This document shows positions 50,301 through 61,054 of a stretch of 64,000 bases of DNA, piece after piece (within the stretch, counting starts at the first letter, position 1; each line of letters starts with the position of its first letter). The notes under the pieces were generated by a model that searched no databases, was not told the origin of the DNA, and saw only the letters and a program-made list of their open reading frames with translations. Made by a program: the position numbers and the translations under genes. The stretch is from Sebastes aleutianus (Eukaryota > Chordata > Actinopteri > Perciformes > Sebastidae): contig CAKAKS010000034.1 in NCBI GenBank assembly GCA_916700875.1, positions 15,338,695 through 15,402,694 on the forward strand, written 5' to 3'.

Positions 50301-50727
50301 TGCAATATCCTTTTCCACTTGTGCAATTTTGTTAATAGTCTGTTTATTGTCAATACTGTATATACTGCTCCTATTTGTATACTTCCTTCTATTTAAATGG
50401 TTCCTATTTTGTTACTTTGTTTAGCTCTTTTTTACTGTGTTAGCTGATGCATCTTGTTTTTTGCACAATCCCCTTTGCTGCTGTACACTGCACATTTCCC
50501 CACTGCGGGACTAATAAAGGAATATCTTATCTTATCTTATCTCACCTCCTCTCTATGGAGTCAATGTTGGAGTGAAGCAGCCACAGCTCTTCTGTGTTGT
50601 CCTGTCTGGAGGAGAGAATCAGGTGATGACCAGTCAAACACAGGGTCCCCTCCACAGTGGGCATGAAAGGCCGATGCAGGACAACCCCATCCACCCTGGG
50701 TGTCTTTATCAGCTCTGCAAACTCCAT
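38341..50727 (-). CDS. MTMR9: Myotubularin-related protein 9, inactive phosphatase
   Basis: MTMR9 is a catalytically dead myotubularin that binds MTMR6, MTMR7 and MTMR8 and raises their activity on PI3P and PI(3,5)P2 at endosomal and Golgi membranes. Coding exons in order: 50546-50727, 48027-48135, 47735-47860, 47442-47615, 47091-47308, 45670-45831, 45353-45494, 44875-45095, 43015-43166, 38341-38504. All phases agree and give 549 residues, the human length. Order: PH-GRAM domain (about 1-100), inactive phosphatase domain (about 120-500) and a C-terminal coiled coil containing EEMVHIIEYNKELQNKV. The active-site loop reads HGTEGTD (about 332-338) instead of the catalytic Cys-x5-Arg motif, so both Cys and Arg are absent, as in the family. 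Kinship is also clear from FRHSGRFPVLSYYHKKNGM and GQPLTGTNGRRCKEDEKLIN. The acceptor just before the start (TTTTAG/GTCATGG) implies a non-coding first exon. Introns 1, 5, 8 and 9 are transposon-rich. Confidence 0.97.
39026..39712 (+). mobile_element. Non-autonomous hAT transposon, copy 2
   Basis: 687 bp, TAGGGCTGTCAA at the left and TTGACAGTCCTA at the right, with a perfect 8-bp duplication TTATTTAT (39018-39025, 39713-39720). Same family as copies 1 and 3 (shared GTACCCACGAGTCTCCCCTT and CTGTTGTTGCCTGTTGGGCT). In MTMR9 intron 9. Confidence 0.9.
40694..41166. mobile_element. Second non-autonomous hAT family (GATGCACCGAT ends)
   Basis: 473 bp, GAGGGATGCACCGATAC at the left and ATCGGTGCATCCCTA at the right, inverses apart from the first base, with a perfect 8-bp duplication TTCTGAAT (40686-40693, 41167-41174). 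Subterminal sequence is rich in ATCGG/CCGAT words. No transposase. In MTMR9 intron 9. Confidence 0.88.
42710..42920 (+). repeat. Duplicated segment, copy B
   Basis: Partner of 37418-37630 with about 80-85% apparent identity by eye. It lies in MTMR9 intron 9, just past the exon 9 donor, while copy A lies beyond the MTMR9 stop; together they bracket exon 10. Confidence 0.65.
43538..44803. mobile_element. hAT-like element with copy 3 nested inside
   Basis: Left end TAGGGGTGGGCGATATAT, right end ATATTGCCCAGCCCTA, inverses with small differences. The flanks TTATAGAC and TTACAAAC match at 6 of 8 positions, a decayed duplication. About half its 1.27 kb is the younger hAT element at 43868-44503. Nearly fills MTMR9 intron 8. 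The inner ORFs resemble no transposase I can recognise. Confidence 0.7.
43868..44503 (+). mobile_element. Non-autonomous hAT transposon, copy 3
   Basis: 636 bp with TAGGGCTGTTAA and TTGACAGCCCTA ends; target duplication TTAAATAC / TGAAATAC (7 of 8). Closely similar to copy 2 in its interior (GGTACCCACGAGTCTCCCC). Nested in the older element at 43538-44803. Confidence 0.88.
46020..47010. mobile_element. Transposon-derived block in MTMR9 intron 5
   Basis: Fills most of intron 5. It includes AGTTTCAGGGACTAAAGTCC and GGAACCATTTAGTTCC, words I recall from common teleost DNA-transposon ends. A SINE at 46322-46500 interrupts it. The class is uncertain and the borders are approximate. Confidence 0.4.
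46322..46500 (+). mobile_element. tRNA-derived SINE
   Basis: A-box-like TAGCTCACCTGGTAGAGC and B-box-like GGTTCAAATCC about 50 bases apart, then a tRNA-unrelated body with GCTGCATGTCATCCCCTCTC and an AT-rich tail (AATAAAGGCAAAACTGGCC). A retroposed element, not a working tRNA: there is no matching acceptor stem. Confidence 0.8.
48397..48900. mobile_element. Non-autonomous hAT transposon, third family
   Basis: 504 bp, TAGGCATGGGATGATA at the left and TATCGTACCATCCTTA at the right (12 of 16 inverse match), with a perfect 8-bp duplication GTTGTGGG (48389-48396, 48901-48908). AT-rich, non-coding. In MTMR9 intron 1. Confidence 0.8.
49492..50055 (+). mobile_element. LINE 3' end with coding tail
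   Basis: Starts with coding-like sequence whose translation contains CVKELYRRSFLPAAVRLHN, the usual end of a fish non-LTR retrotransposon ORF, then a stop and a 3' UTR ending in tandem ATCTT units at about 50030-50055. A 5'-truncated insertion in MTMR9 intron 1, antisense to the gene. Confidence 0.75.
50241..50545 (+). mobile_element. LINE 3' UTR fragment ending at the MTMR9 splice donor
   Basis: Nearly identical to the last 300 bases of the copy at 49492-50055 (CAATAACCTGATATTTTCAG, TGCTGTACACTGCA, GGACTAATAAAGGAATATC). Its ATCTT tail runs straight into the exon 1 donor: on minus the intron begins GTGAGATAAGATAAGATAAG. Confidence 0.8.
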
Positions 50728-51300
50728 GACCTAAAACCTAAAGAAAAGACAATAGATACAAGAGGTGATGAAAAAAAGATGCACATTTGCATGGGAGCAT
50801 AGTGTTGTTTTCTCTTTCAAGGTAACATAAAATGGTCCTAGAAGGAATGCACAAGTTTCTGATTTGAAACCTCAGGAGATCCTTTCTTATAGGTGATAAA
50901 CTCTTCTTTGATGATGAGGTTGAGGGTGTTTCTTCAAGCATATGGACAACAATACAGATTAGCAAACGTTACTACAGCTAAAACAGACTAACCAAAGCCC
51001 TGTTGTGCTGCTTTTAAAGACAACATATCGAGCAAAGTCGATGACAATCAACATTAAACCAACAAAATGCTGCATAAATGTCAGCTAGTTAGAGTTAGCT
51101 TCATCCAGGAAGTGCAGTGGCTAACGTTGAGCTAACAGTGACAGACATGCATACATTGTGCGTCATTTTTATATACTTACGTCTAAATGTTAACATAATA
51201 CATACTGTTAGAAGTACAGAACAAACACGCACGTGTTTAACTGATGTTAAGATGATTTATGGAAGAATTACCTGACTTATCTTTTCCTTTTATTTGTTGT
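50728..51300 (-). promoter_or_regulatory. MTMR9: MTMR9 upstream region with candidate leader exon
   Basis: On minus, a GC-richer stretch near 51300-51340 leads to a donor GTCAG/GTAATTC at 51272, and a stronger donor GAC/GTAAGTAT occurs at 51182. Either could end a non-coding exon that splices to the acceptor just before the MTMR9 start. No TATA box is evident. Which donor is used cannot be decided here. Confidence 0.35.
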
Positions 51301-51566
51301 TGGGCGAGACTGGTGCGTCCACATAAATACGCCGACTGGAAACAAGTGACTTGAGAATTTGCTCTCAGGACAATTTGCATAACACATTTAACACAAATTA
51401 TTATTATAAAAGGGAACAATTATTTACTACGATTTTGAACATTAATGTTACAGTAAAATGTGAGTTTATAACTTCAACTTGGGACTCAATGGGACAAAAC
51501 ATATAAAATGAAATATGAATGTATGTACAAATGTAGGTTTTATCTCATTCATACAGGTAGTAAGAC

Positions 51567-51870
51567 AAGATAAGATATTCCTTTATTAGTCCTGCAATGG
51601 GGAAATGTGCAGTGTACAGCAGCAAAGGGGATAGTGCAAAAAAACAAGATGCATCAGCTAACACAGTAAAAAAGAGTTAAACAAAGTGTAACAAAATAGG
51701 AACCATTTAAATAGAAGGAAGTATAAAAATAGGAGCAGTATATACAGTATTGACAATAAACAGACTATTAACAAAATTGCACAAGTGGAAAATGATATTG
51801 CACAGTGAGAATTAAATGAATGAATGAATGAATGAAATTCCACCTTAAAATATCAGGTTATTGTCAGTAT
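51567..51870 (-). mobile_element. LINE 3' UTR fragment, inverted copy
   Basis: Reverse complement of the same LINE tail (AAGATAAGATATTCCTTTAT at the left, GGTTATTGTCAGT at the right). It lies upstream of MTMR9, so three tails of one family sit within 2.4 kb around exon 1. Confidence 0.8.
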
Positions 51871-52120
51871 GTTCAGTCAAACTGAAATTACCCATTGGAT
51901 TTACAGAGACTTTTAATCATCTGGTAGCTTTGTCATTTCATTTCTTTTTTTTATACTTTCTTTTTTCCCTTTTTTCAAGGTTGTTTTCATATATGCAATT
52001 TACAGTTCGTAATTACAATAGTTTATAAACCAATTTTGAAGTAGATGGGCTTATAGACAAACTCATTAAGTACACTAAAGAAAACAACTTCAACATTAAA
52101 AATTGAAATAAAATTAAGAA

Positions 52121-52124
52121 AAGA

Positions 52125-52159
<35 letters not shown>

Positions 52160-52236
52160 TAAAAGAAAAGAATAGAGTAAAAAAACAACAACAACAATAC
52201 ACATAAAAAATAATAATAATAATAATAATAATACAA
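52121..52236. repeat. AAT microsatellites
   Basis: Two AAT runs (about 52126-52157 and 52209-52233) separated by A-rich sequence. The long leucine-rich minus ORF here is a by-product. Confidence 0.85.
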
Positions 52237-53139
52237 AAAAACGAGAGTAATAATAAATTAAATCAACAAATAAGTTAATAGAAAATAAAAAGAGGGATGG
52301 GGGGGCGCAAATATATAGTAATATCATTTACATGGGCACACACATGCCTCCTCCTTAACGTCAGGTCATCTCCAAGCATATGTATATGTGATTGGATTTA
52401 CAGACACTTTTAATCATCTGGTAGCTTTGTCATTTCAGAGCTGTAACTCAGTTTAAGGGAGTATTTGTACTGAAGATTTGTTATGAAATTAAATGAAAAC
52501 CTACAGATTTCCTCATAGCATTGGCACATTGCATATTTATTTTTTTTAACCTTTATTTAAGGTAGTACTCATTGAGATTAATAATCTATTTTGCAAGAGA
52601 GACCTGGCCACAACAGCAGCATTTAAACATACATTAAAGTTTCAGACGCCACAACATAAAACAAATGCAAAAATAAATACATAGCATAATATCATACAAA
52701 ACACTAAAATCAAGTGTTTGAAGCCAACGTTAAAGTGAAAATATTCAGAAACACAGACAGCTCCCGATTGACTCTGCTTCTAGGTCTTTCATTAATGTTT
52801 TAAATTCATCAAAAGTAATCAGATTTCCCAGCATATTTTCACAATTCTGTTGTATATGTGAAGCTGCTTTTATTTTTTTTAGAATAATCCATGTATCATC
52901 TATTCATCCCCTGCTGTATGAAACACCTAACAATATCAAAAAGGGACACTAGGTGGTGTCATTGAAAGATTTTTGTGGGACTCGTAGTGTTAAAGGGCTT
53001 ATCTACATGGCCCCATAGTTTAATAACACCTTGATTTAAGATGCCTGAAAAGTACATTATGTATGGTTATGAGAAATACATTATTATTACATATAAAGAA
53101 ATGCCTGTGTGTTTTTTTGATAACAAATCACAGACTCAA

Positions 53140-54640
53140 AAGCAGACTCTTGGTTGGTCAGTCAGACTGCCTACCTGGACACGGTGACCTGTAAATAACT
53201 ATTGACAGGCAGCAAAACCAGGCAGACTTAATTCAATAAAAACAGCAGACAGATACATGAACAGACTGGACACGAGAAAGTAAAGACGTCAAGGCTACTT
53301 AGACAATATAATAAAAGAAAAAATAAATTGCCATCTATAGTGTATATACTGTATTACTAGAGTAGACTAGGGGGGGAAACAGGAAGAAACCTTGGGAAGG
53401 AGACTTCAGAAAGAGACCCATGGAGATAGAATATGAGCCAGAAGGACTTTTAAAACTTAAAGCTGCAGTGGGTAGAATTGGAACAAATATGATTAAAAAA
53501 AGTAATTTTTATAAACAGTCACTATATCCTGACAGTAGTGCATGAGACAGGTAATCTGAAAGAAATCATGTTCCTCTATGTCCTCCGGTGCTCATAATGG
53601 CATCTGCAAGATTTCACAGACCGGAGGAAAACAACCAATCAGAGCCGAGCTGGAGCGTTGCCGTCTCTGAGCAGCTGTCAATCACTCACAAACTCCGACC
53701 AAACTGTGAAACTAGGCAGCGCTGATCAAATATTAATCAATATTCTGTTACTGTAATGCCTGTTTCTCACCTCAAATGTTTTCAGAAACATCTTGTAGTG
53801 TACTGTTTAGCTGTAAAATGAGAAAGATTGTGACCTGGCAGCCATGTTGAGATCAATTGAGGAAATACCAAGCACTGGCCACCAGACGGAGCACAGCCAA
53901 TAGGAACGCTCTCTCTGAAATGACCTGTGATTGGCCAAAGTAAAGATTGTTTTAAAGCCTGAAAACAGAGCCATGAGGAGATCCAGAAGTCTAGATATCG
54001 CTCAGAACACTTGAATTACAATATGCTGAAAGGTTATTATGGATTTTTTGCCCAATGATGCCAAAAATATTCTGCCTACTGCAGGTTTAATCTAATATTA
54101 AGATGTCAAATAAAACAAGTCCGATGTCAGCTCTAACTGAATCCTAGATCCTAGACCTAACACAGTGGGCAGTGGCAGACCAGACACACCAGACTTCAGT
54201 ATTGTGACGCACATAATGACCTTGGAGGAGGGACCTGCAGGTTAAGAATGACCATAGTAGTGAATCATGTAGGAATCTAACAGCTGGGCGATGTGCTCCA
54301 TCAACTAGACTCCACTATAGCTAGGAGCCGATCAGGCTTAGCCTGGGCTATATTGCACTCTCCTGCATTATAGAAACTCAAGTCATTTCAGGATTAATCC
54401 AGTAAAATGAATGAAAAGCTATGCGCCCTCATAAAAAAAATGTTGAGTCTAGATTTGAAGATCATAAGAGAGCCAGCATCCCTAATAGCAGCTGGGAGTT
54501 TATGCGGGAGGAAAAAGCTGTTGCCTGAGGATTTTGTCAGTAGTTCTTATAGCGAGGAGGCCTTCCTGCTGAGATCTTAAAGCACACACTTTGAATGGCA
54601 GACTCCCTAAAGAGGTGAACACATTTGGAGAGAGATGAAG
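53140..54640. mobile_element. Composite transposon-like block
   Basis: Sequence on both sides of the MITE at 53462-54086 (left: AACCTTGGGAAGGAGACTTC; right: AGCTGGGAGTTTATGCGGGA) resembles parts of a larger teleost repeat, suggesting an older element interrupted by the MITE. Borders and class are uncertain. Confidence 0.4.
53462..54086. mobile_element. TTAA-flanked MITE, intact
   Basis: 625 bp with ends AGCTGCAGTGGGTAGAAT and ATTCTGCCTACTGCAGGT, inverse matches, each flanked by TTAA (53458-53461, 54087-54090). Intact relative of the rearranged copy at 23310-24523. Interior non-coding. Confidence 0.82.
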
Positions 54641-56162
54641 AAGAAGAGCAGATGACTAGGCAAAGACTAGGGCAGGGCAGTGTGTGGGTATGTGTGATGT
54701 GATGTATTGCAAATCAGCACCATATTTGCTTCCGTTGCAGCCTGTCTGGGCTTCACAATAGATGGTTTGCTCAGCCCGCATCATAGAAAACTCATGTACA
54801 GACGCCAGGGCTCGATTGAATGTGAAACCCGGCGTTGCTTTACAAACCAAATAACTGCCTGTCCTCTGAGGAAAAGATGCTTTGCTGTGGCTTTTTTTTT
54901 TATAAAAAAAGAAGATGGGCTGAGAAAAAAATAGCTTTCAAAGCAAATATTCAGCCCAACGCAGGACAGAATAGAGTAACCTAACCTCTATGTTTTATTT
55001 AACAGGGTGCTTAGACAAATGTGTTGGTGCAGGAGGAGATGATTCACTTTAGCATCTGAAAGGTTCAGTGATAAACTGTTAACTTGTATGTCAGCAAGTG
55101 AATGTTTGAAGAGATAACACTTGATGAAACACTCTTTGCTCGCTGTGCCTCAGAGGAGTTCAGCGAACAAATATGAATAAACTTGTCAAACACATAACTA
55201 CATGTTCCATTAAAAGTGGATTGGATTAGTAACTACAAACTGTGATCAAGTTGTTATCACTGAGTCTCCAAATCTGAATGCTCACTGGCGTCTCAGGGAT
55301 CATATTTTGACATTTTTCTTGACGAGCTCTGAGCATTTTGGGACATCATGGAGCAATTTTTAGTGACTGACAGTTTGTGCCCACACACCTACTGTACCAC
55401 ATTACTCACCCAAGCTTTTCATTCAGCTTCTAATAAAGACAATGTCTCATCCAACCTGCTGTTCTGAATGGTTTGCCTGGTGTTTGTTCTGCTGTGTGAT
55501 GTTATTTTGGGCCTGTCCAGTGAATCAGAGCAGTCTGTCACGACAGATAATGATGACTTAAACGTGGGCGCACAGTCTAATACCAAAATTAGTTGTGTAG
55601 GCTGCTCTGTGACAAACATCACTCAAAGCTCCAACAATAGCCCTTCTATCTCTGAACGTTTTTTGGTTCCAAGTTGTATTTGAATGTAGCTGTATTGGCT
55701 GTGGTACTGTACTGGTAATACTTCTTTAAGATATTCTGTATCACATGAAAGAGTTTTGCACTGAGACATTTACATTTACAGCTAGTTATCACCTCACACC
55801 CCAAAGAACTGTGAAAAAGTGTAAAAAGCTCCTGAAGGATTCTTCATCTTATCACATTTTCTGCATTATTTAGCACACATGCCACAAATGTGCTGCTGTA
55901 AACCTTGTGAGAATCAGCAATATGCTTCCCATGTGTGTTTTTATCAGATTGTCATATGTACCGGTGACACTGGTGTTGTTTTCACCTTGGGAGTCTATGT
56001 CATCATGTCAAAATGTGGTCCTGGAGACACCTGCTGTAGCAGGAACTATACCACAGAAGAGGTTTTGAGTACTTTGTCAGGTGTTTATATTTCTGTCTGT
56101 CTGGGGACAGATTTTGCCACTGTGATAGCATCACAACCATGCAAGATACAGATGTGTAGTGG

Positions 56163-56410
56163 AGATCAAAAGGAAGATTGAGTTTGAAGATAGGCGTGGT
56201 CCGAGCAAGGGGATGAAGGGACATTGGCCCCTCTTTACGCCCCTTGCCTGATTTGGCGTCACAAAACTCTACAGGTGTGCAGTTGAGATAAAAATTAAGA
56301 CCGAGTTCAAAGATGGGTGCGGTCTGAGCAAGGGCACTGGAAGTACGGGGTTGTAGGAAGTGGGGAAGGGTTCCCCCCACTTTACGTCCCTGGCCCAATT
56401 TGGTGCCACG
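56163..56410. repeat. Tandem pair of about 125-bp units
   Basis: Two diverged units with shared landmarks GAGTTTGAAGAT / GAGTTCAAAGAT, GAGCAAGGG, CTTTACG and GGCGTCAC / GGTGCCAC. The minus-strand 131-codon ORF repeats itself for the same reason and is not a gene. Confidence 0.6.
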
Positions 56411-56630
56411 GCCTGTGTGATCCCATCACAAGATGGTTGTCTTTTCGTTTCTTTTTCTTTTCTTTCTTTCTATCTTTCTTTCGGAGAAGCACCCCTGGTT
56501 TCTAGTATGTTATTTGCAGAAGAACAGACCCCAAAACTGAGATCATTTAATGAAACATAGCTACAAAAAAAACAAGCAGGGTACCTCTTTATTGCCTTAA
56601 ATTTGCACATAGACCTACGCTATACTCTTA

Positions 56631-57044
56631 CGGCGCTTTCACAAGCCACAGTCCATTTGGCTATAGTCCGAATCAAAGTTAAAGTAATACTTTTGATTCG
56701 TTTTCTACTTAGTCTGGCTTGGTTTCACAGTGCACAATCAAAAGCGCACCAAATATTAAAAAAAAAAAAAATTGCTGAGGGGGGTGTACGAAGGAGCGAA
56801 TTTATCTTCGTTATCTTGAGAGCTGCCACTTCTATGCAGGGAATCGCAGACTTTGCTGTTGAAGTTTTTCACTTTCACTCGGCATGGATCGACTGCGCAC
56901 AAATCCCTTCTCCTCCAGTTTATGACTTAATAAACATTACTGTTTTAGCTTTATTTAGCATATTCTGTGTGTTCTCTTCAGCCCAAACGAACATCGGACT
57001 TCTGCAGAAGTCCAGGTCAGTCCTGTTGGCTTGTGAAAGCGCCC
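56631..57044. mobile_element. Inverted-repeat MITE (GGCGCTTTCACA ends)
   Basis: Starts CGGCGCTTTCACAAGCC and ends GGCTTGTGAAAGCGCCC, inverses with minor differences, flanked by TTA and TAA. The longest plus ORF in this part (154 codons) runs through it end to end and is spurious. Confidence 0.75.
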
Positions 57045-58049
57045 TAACAACAGCTGGCTCTAGATAGGGTCATTCACGTTTTCGTGTCGGCCACAGTTCT
57101 TCTACACGCTGGCACACGGGAGAGGTTTGAATTGGTTGCAATCTGCAACCTCACCACTAGATGTCACTAAATACACACCAGTCATTTAATGCCTTGCTAA
57201 ATATTAGTAGTAATCTGTTAATTATTAATGCATCTTTAGAATGTGTTGCACTATGTTGATAAGTGAATTATGGGGGTTGGGCACCCTGATGAGATTTGAC
57301 ATGAGTGCTAACCTGAAGGATGTTTTTTAGTACAGCATCGCCGCTCCTCTTTGAAATGCCTCTACAGTTTAGGTACACTGAAAATCTCCCTCTTTTCAAA
57401 CCTCAAGTGTCAGTTTCTCTTCTGCCTTGCTGTAAAATCCACCAACATGGAAGTGAGCACATACATCGCTTGTTTTATACGTTACATGTGTTGTGCTAAG
57501 TCTTTGTATGGCATAGTGACCTAAACGCCTTGGTAAGCCTCAGCTGACGGAACACTCATACACAACGGGGGGAAAAAAAGACTTGTCATCGGCTTCTCAT
57601 TGCCGCTTGTATTGATTACACACCTCTGAAGTACAAAAACGTAAAATAGCCTTGTGCCCACAATGCATCATTGATTTGCTCCACCTGAACACTTCACTCA
57701 CAGGATGCAGGATTTCCATTTCAAGTACAGCTGGCTAGAAAGTATTACTACTCCCTCCATGTGTGGAAACCACACACACACACACACACACACTGTCTGA
57801 TTTATTTAGCCTACGCTCCCTAACCAGCCTTCATCCTGATCTCTTCCTCGAGACGCCTCAGACTTTTTCTTTCTACTCCTGCCTTATATTCACCCACTCT
57901 CTCTGTCTCACACACACTCATGTTAGGCCTGTGGTTTGTTTTTGTTTCAAATGACTAATGTCTGTTTGTTGCTCTGTAAGGCGGTTTGTGACAAATTGGG
58001 TAAAAAGTGCTTTATAATTTGAATTGATATCATCTGATTGGATTATTTT

Positions 58050-58350
58050 TTATTGTTGCCGAGAGGCCTTTGCTGCATTAAACTGCCTACCATCTCCGGT
58101 GGATGTTAGAGCTACATCTGGTGTGCTGCTCACAAGGCATTTTGGAGGCCTAACAGACCTGAGGAAGAAGAGCAAATGAAGGCTACTCAGATGAAACAGG
58201 CTTTATGATACCGTACTCTCTTGTGTGCATTCTTCGATCACATTCGGGCCCAGAGGAACGGCTGCAACCTGATTCTTTTTTCATACAGCATCACTTCTAA
58301 AACAAAAGACTTTCCGTCTCCCGCTGCTTATCATCCTCAATAGATAAAGA
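58050..58350. promoter_or_regulatory. Conserved-looking non-coding block
   Basis: Balanced composition without repeats, for example around GCCTTTGCTGCATTAAACTG and AGATAAAGAAAACGG. It could be a distal element of XKR6 or MTMR9; only composition supports this. Confidence 0.2.
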
Positions 58351-59889
58351 AAACGGAAAAGTATCTAACCTTACATGATGTATTTGTACCAGACATGCTG
58401 GGACGTAACACATGTTTTGTAGATTATGATCGTTTCTATGATAGCTTTCAAAAATAACAAAAAAAATACTGGTTTTATTGTAACCGTGAGCCTATAACGT
58501 ACACACTTAGAGCGTTTTTGATGTATTGTAAGGTATATCATAATGACTGGGAGGAAACATATGGGTGTTTTGGTGTGAAACCAGAGAAGACCTGGTCCGA
58601 TGAACCCAATCAGAAATAATTAAGTGAGTTAATGTAGCTCTGGGCTCCTTCTCACTGGTCCACTGGTGTCTCTACACAGAGCGAGAAAGTAAAGTCTGCA
58701 AACCAGTCATGCTTCTCCTCTCTGTAATGCGTTGACATTTTGCTCTTATGTGATTTGTCATTAGTCACTAGACCAGCAGAGGTGAACATGATGATAACAT
58801 TAAAGTCTCCCTCCACTCAAAAATGTGTTTCGCTTAATGTTACCTCACTTGGATGTTTGAGCTTCACGGTGCAGAATGATGCAGAGTTTGACATCACAAG
58901 GCTGTTTTCACATTCATATGCTGATGTTCGACACGAAAAAATATTTGCATATATGGATTCTTCAATGAGGGAGAAGGAGAAGATGCAATTTTAAGATTGT
59001 TAACCAGGTAATCATACTTTTAGCAGTTTCCAGAACAGAAGTGCTCGCCATCCAATCACCGAAAAATGCAATTCTTGCAGAAATCTCCAAATGTCAAAAG
59101 TTTTTGATACCAAATCACAGTGTTCCCCAAGGTCTCTGCGTCTTAATGTGGTATTTTGGAGGGATTTTTGATCATTTTGATCAATTCTCGAGTGGTAAAA
59201 AATGGTTAAATTTAGCACCGAATCTTTGTAACAAATGGTATCAATCCAAAAACTGCTGCAGCAATTTATGAGACATAATAGAGCATGGGAACGGTCATCC
59301 CAAACTTATATAATCATGTTCTATGCTCTTACACACTTTCACAATTTATTTTAATTGATTAATTCATTTATTATTATTCATTTGTTTTTTTATTTCTTAT
59401 TAATGTGTTTGGATTGAGCTCCACTCAGGTTAACTATATCATCACAATAAAGTGAAAGTGCAAGCAAAATGGCTTTGAATGTGATCAGTAGTCTATACTT
59501 ATAACACCACTCTAGTGAAGGTCAGAAACAGATGGCGGAGCTTTGTAAAGCTGGAATGATATAATGAACGTAGTGTGTGTCTATCATAGTGAGGACAAAT
59601 TCAAGTTCAAAATAAATAGAAATGATGTTTGGTTTAATCAAGAGCCATAAAACATGCTAGTGATGATAGTCACTCTGTTTATAGATTGATATCTTTCAAC
59701 TGTTTTTTTCCCCTCTACTCTCTTTTAATCTTTTACACTCATATTTTGTATTTTTAGATATTATTGTGTGTGAGCTGCATATGAGTTGTCTGCGTGTTTG
59801 CAAACCAGCTTGCCTCAAATTGCCCCTCGAAGGTCAAATTAAGTATTTTTGAATTTAACTCGAGTTTTAGACCTCGAAAGTGACACAAG

Positions 59890-60545
59890 TGGTGACATGT
59901 GGCCTTTTTGTGCTTTCTTCCTTTCCTTTAGTGTGTTATATAGTTTTTTGTGCATGTAAAAGGTCTGCAAAGTTACAAAGCCCAAAGTCCACGCCAAAGG
60001 AAGCTACTCTCCCCCATAGAAACACTGCTCCTTAACTGCCTGAAACGCCTTGATTGAAGTCCTGCCTTTTCTTCTGTAACGTGGTGATGTCACCAAGTAA
60101 CACATTTGCACACTTTCCTTGGACATATTATAAAATTACAAAGAAAAACAATATTCAACTAACATTACGATATATTCACTTATTATGTAGCGTAAAAATG
60201 AATTTCCATGGCCGCCGTCATTTCTGACAACGTCAACAAACACGTCACAACTCCTGAACTTGGAGCTTTCAAAAACGTTCCACTTACGAGGTCGTGAATA
60301 CCACAAGAGGGGGGCGTTCGTGTGGAGTCTTCTCATGAACACGGTAAACATTTGAAGGCATCATTAATACCTGCCTAGCGGCTATAGTTTGGCACGCCCT
60401 CACACAAAGCTAGTTAGAGCGGAGCTGGATCGGAGTCCGAAGAGTTTGGTTCGGTTGACCAATCACAGCAGTGGGCCAGCTGACCTGCAGCACAGCCGGT
60501 ATGAGAAAAGTAAAGCGTTTTTTGAACATTAAAGCATATAAACAT
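59890..60545. mobile_element. TTAA-type MITE, copy 2, interrupted
   Basis: Shares GTGATGTCACCAAGTAACAC, TGCCTAGCG and GAGTTTGGTTCGGTTGACC with 32155-32654, but the middle (about 60120-60355) is an unrelated insertion and both termini are eroded. Confidence 0.65.
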
Positions 60546-61054
60546 GTTCTACAGCTCCCTCCCAGATCCGGCGTCCAGACAGGCGATCAAATCAGAGTGG
60601 GGGTAGGGGGTGAAGCGGACATGAGCCAATCAATCTCACACTGGATGTGACCCTGCAGTCTAGTCACGGTGTTGTCGAGCCTGCAGCAGGACTCACCGGC
60701 TCTTCACTCGCACGTGCTACCGGAGGGGGAAAACGTCCCTTTTCAGCAAATGCTTAACGCTTTGACTGCTGCTGGAAAAAAAAAAGATGCTGCAGAAAGG
60801 AGAGAAAACCCAACATGTCTCTTAGCAACCATTCTAGAGATCTATAGATTCACCTATAGATCTATTACATCTTTTACCCGGGGGAGAGGCTGTGTAGAGG
60901 CTGCCTATGTAGCTTTCCATTTTGTTGTGCCATTAATTCCAGTTAACTCCCAATTACATGTCTAGTCTCTTTCGAAAAAATATATATTTATAATATATTT
61001 TCACAAGTAGGCTATAGGCTACATAGAGGAACATTACACTAATATGCTACCAGG

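Noticed and set aside
52013..52327. Leucine-rich 104-codon minus ORF resembling a membrane protein
   Set aside because: Created by AAT microsatellites read as Leu and Ile codons.
55468..56181. Two plus ORFs, the first with a signal-peptide-like start (MVCLVFVLLCDVILGLSS), the second cysteine-rich
   Set aside because: Suggestive, but they do not join through good splice sites and match no family I know. Protein-level conservation in related fish would reverse this.
56003..56398. 131-codon minus-strand ORF with internal repeat
   Set aside because: The repeat reflects the tandem DNA pair; no conserved family.
56603..57067. 154-codon plus-strand ORF
   Set aside because: It runs end to end through an inverted-repeat MITE, and its ends are the translated terminal repeats.
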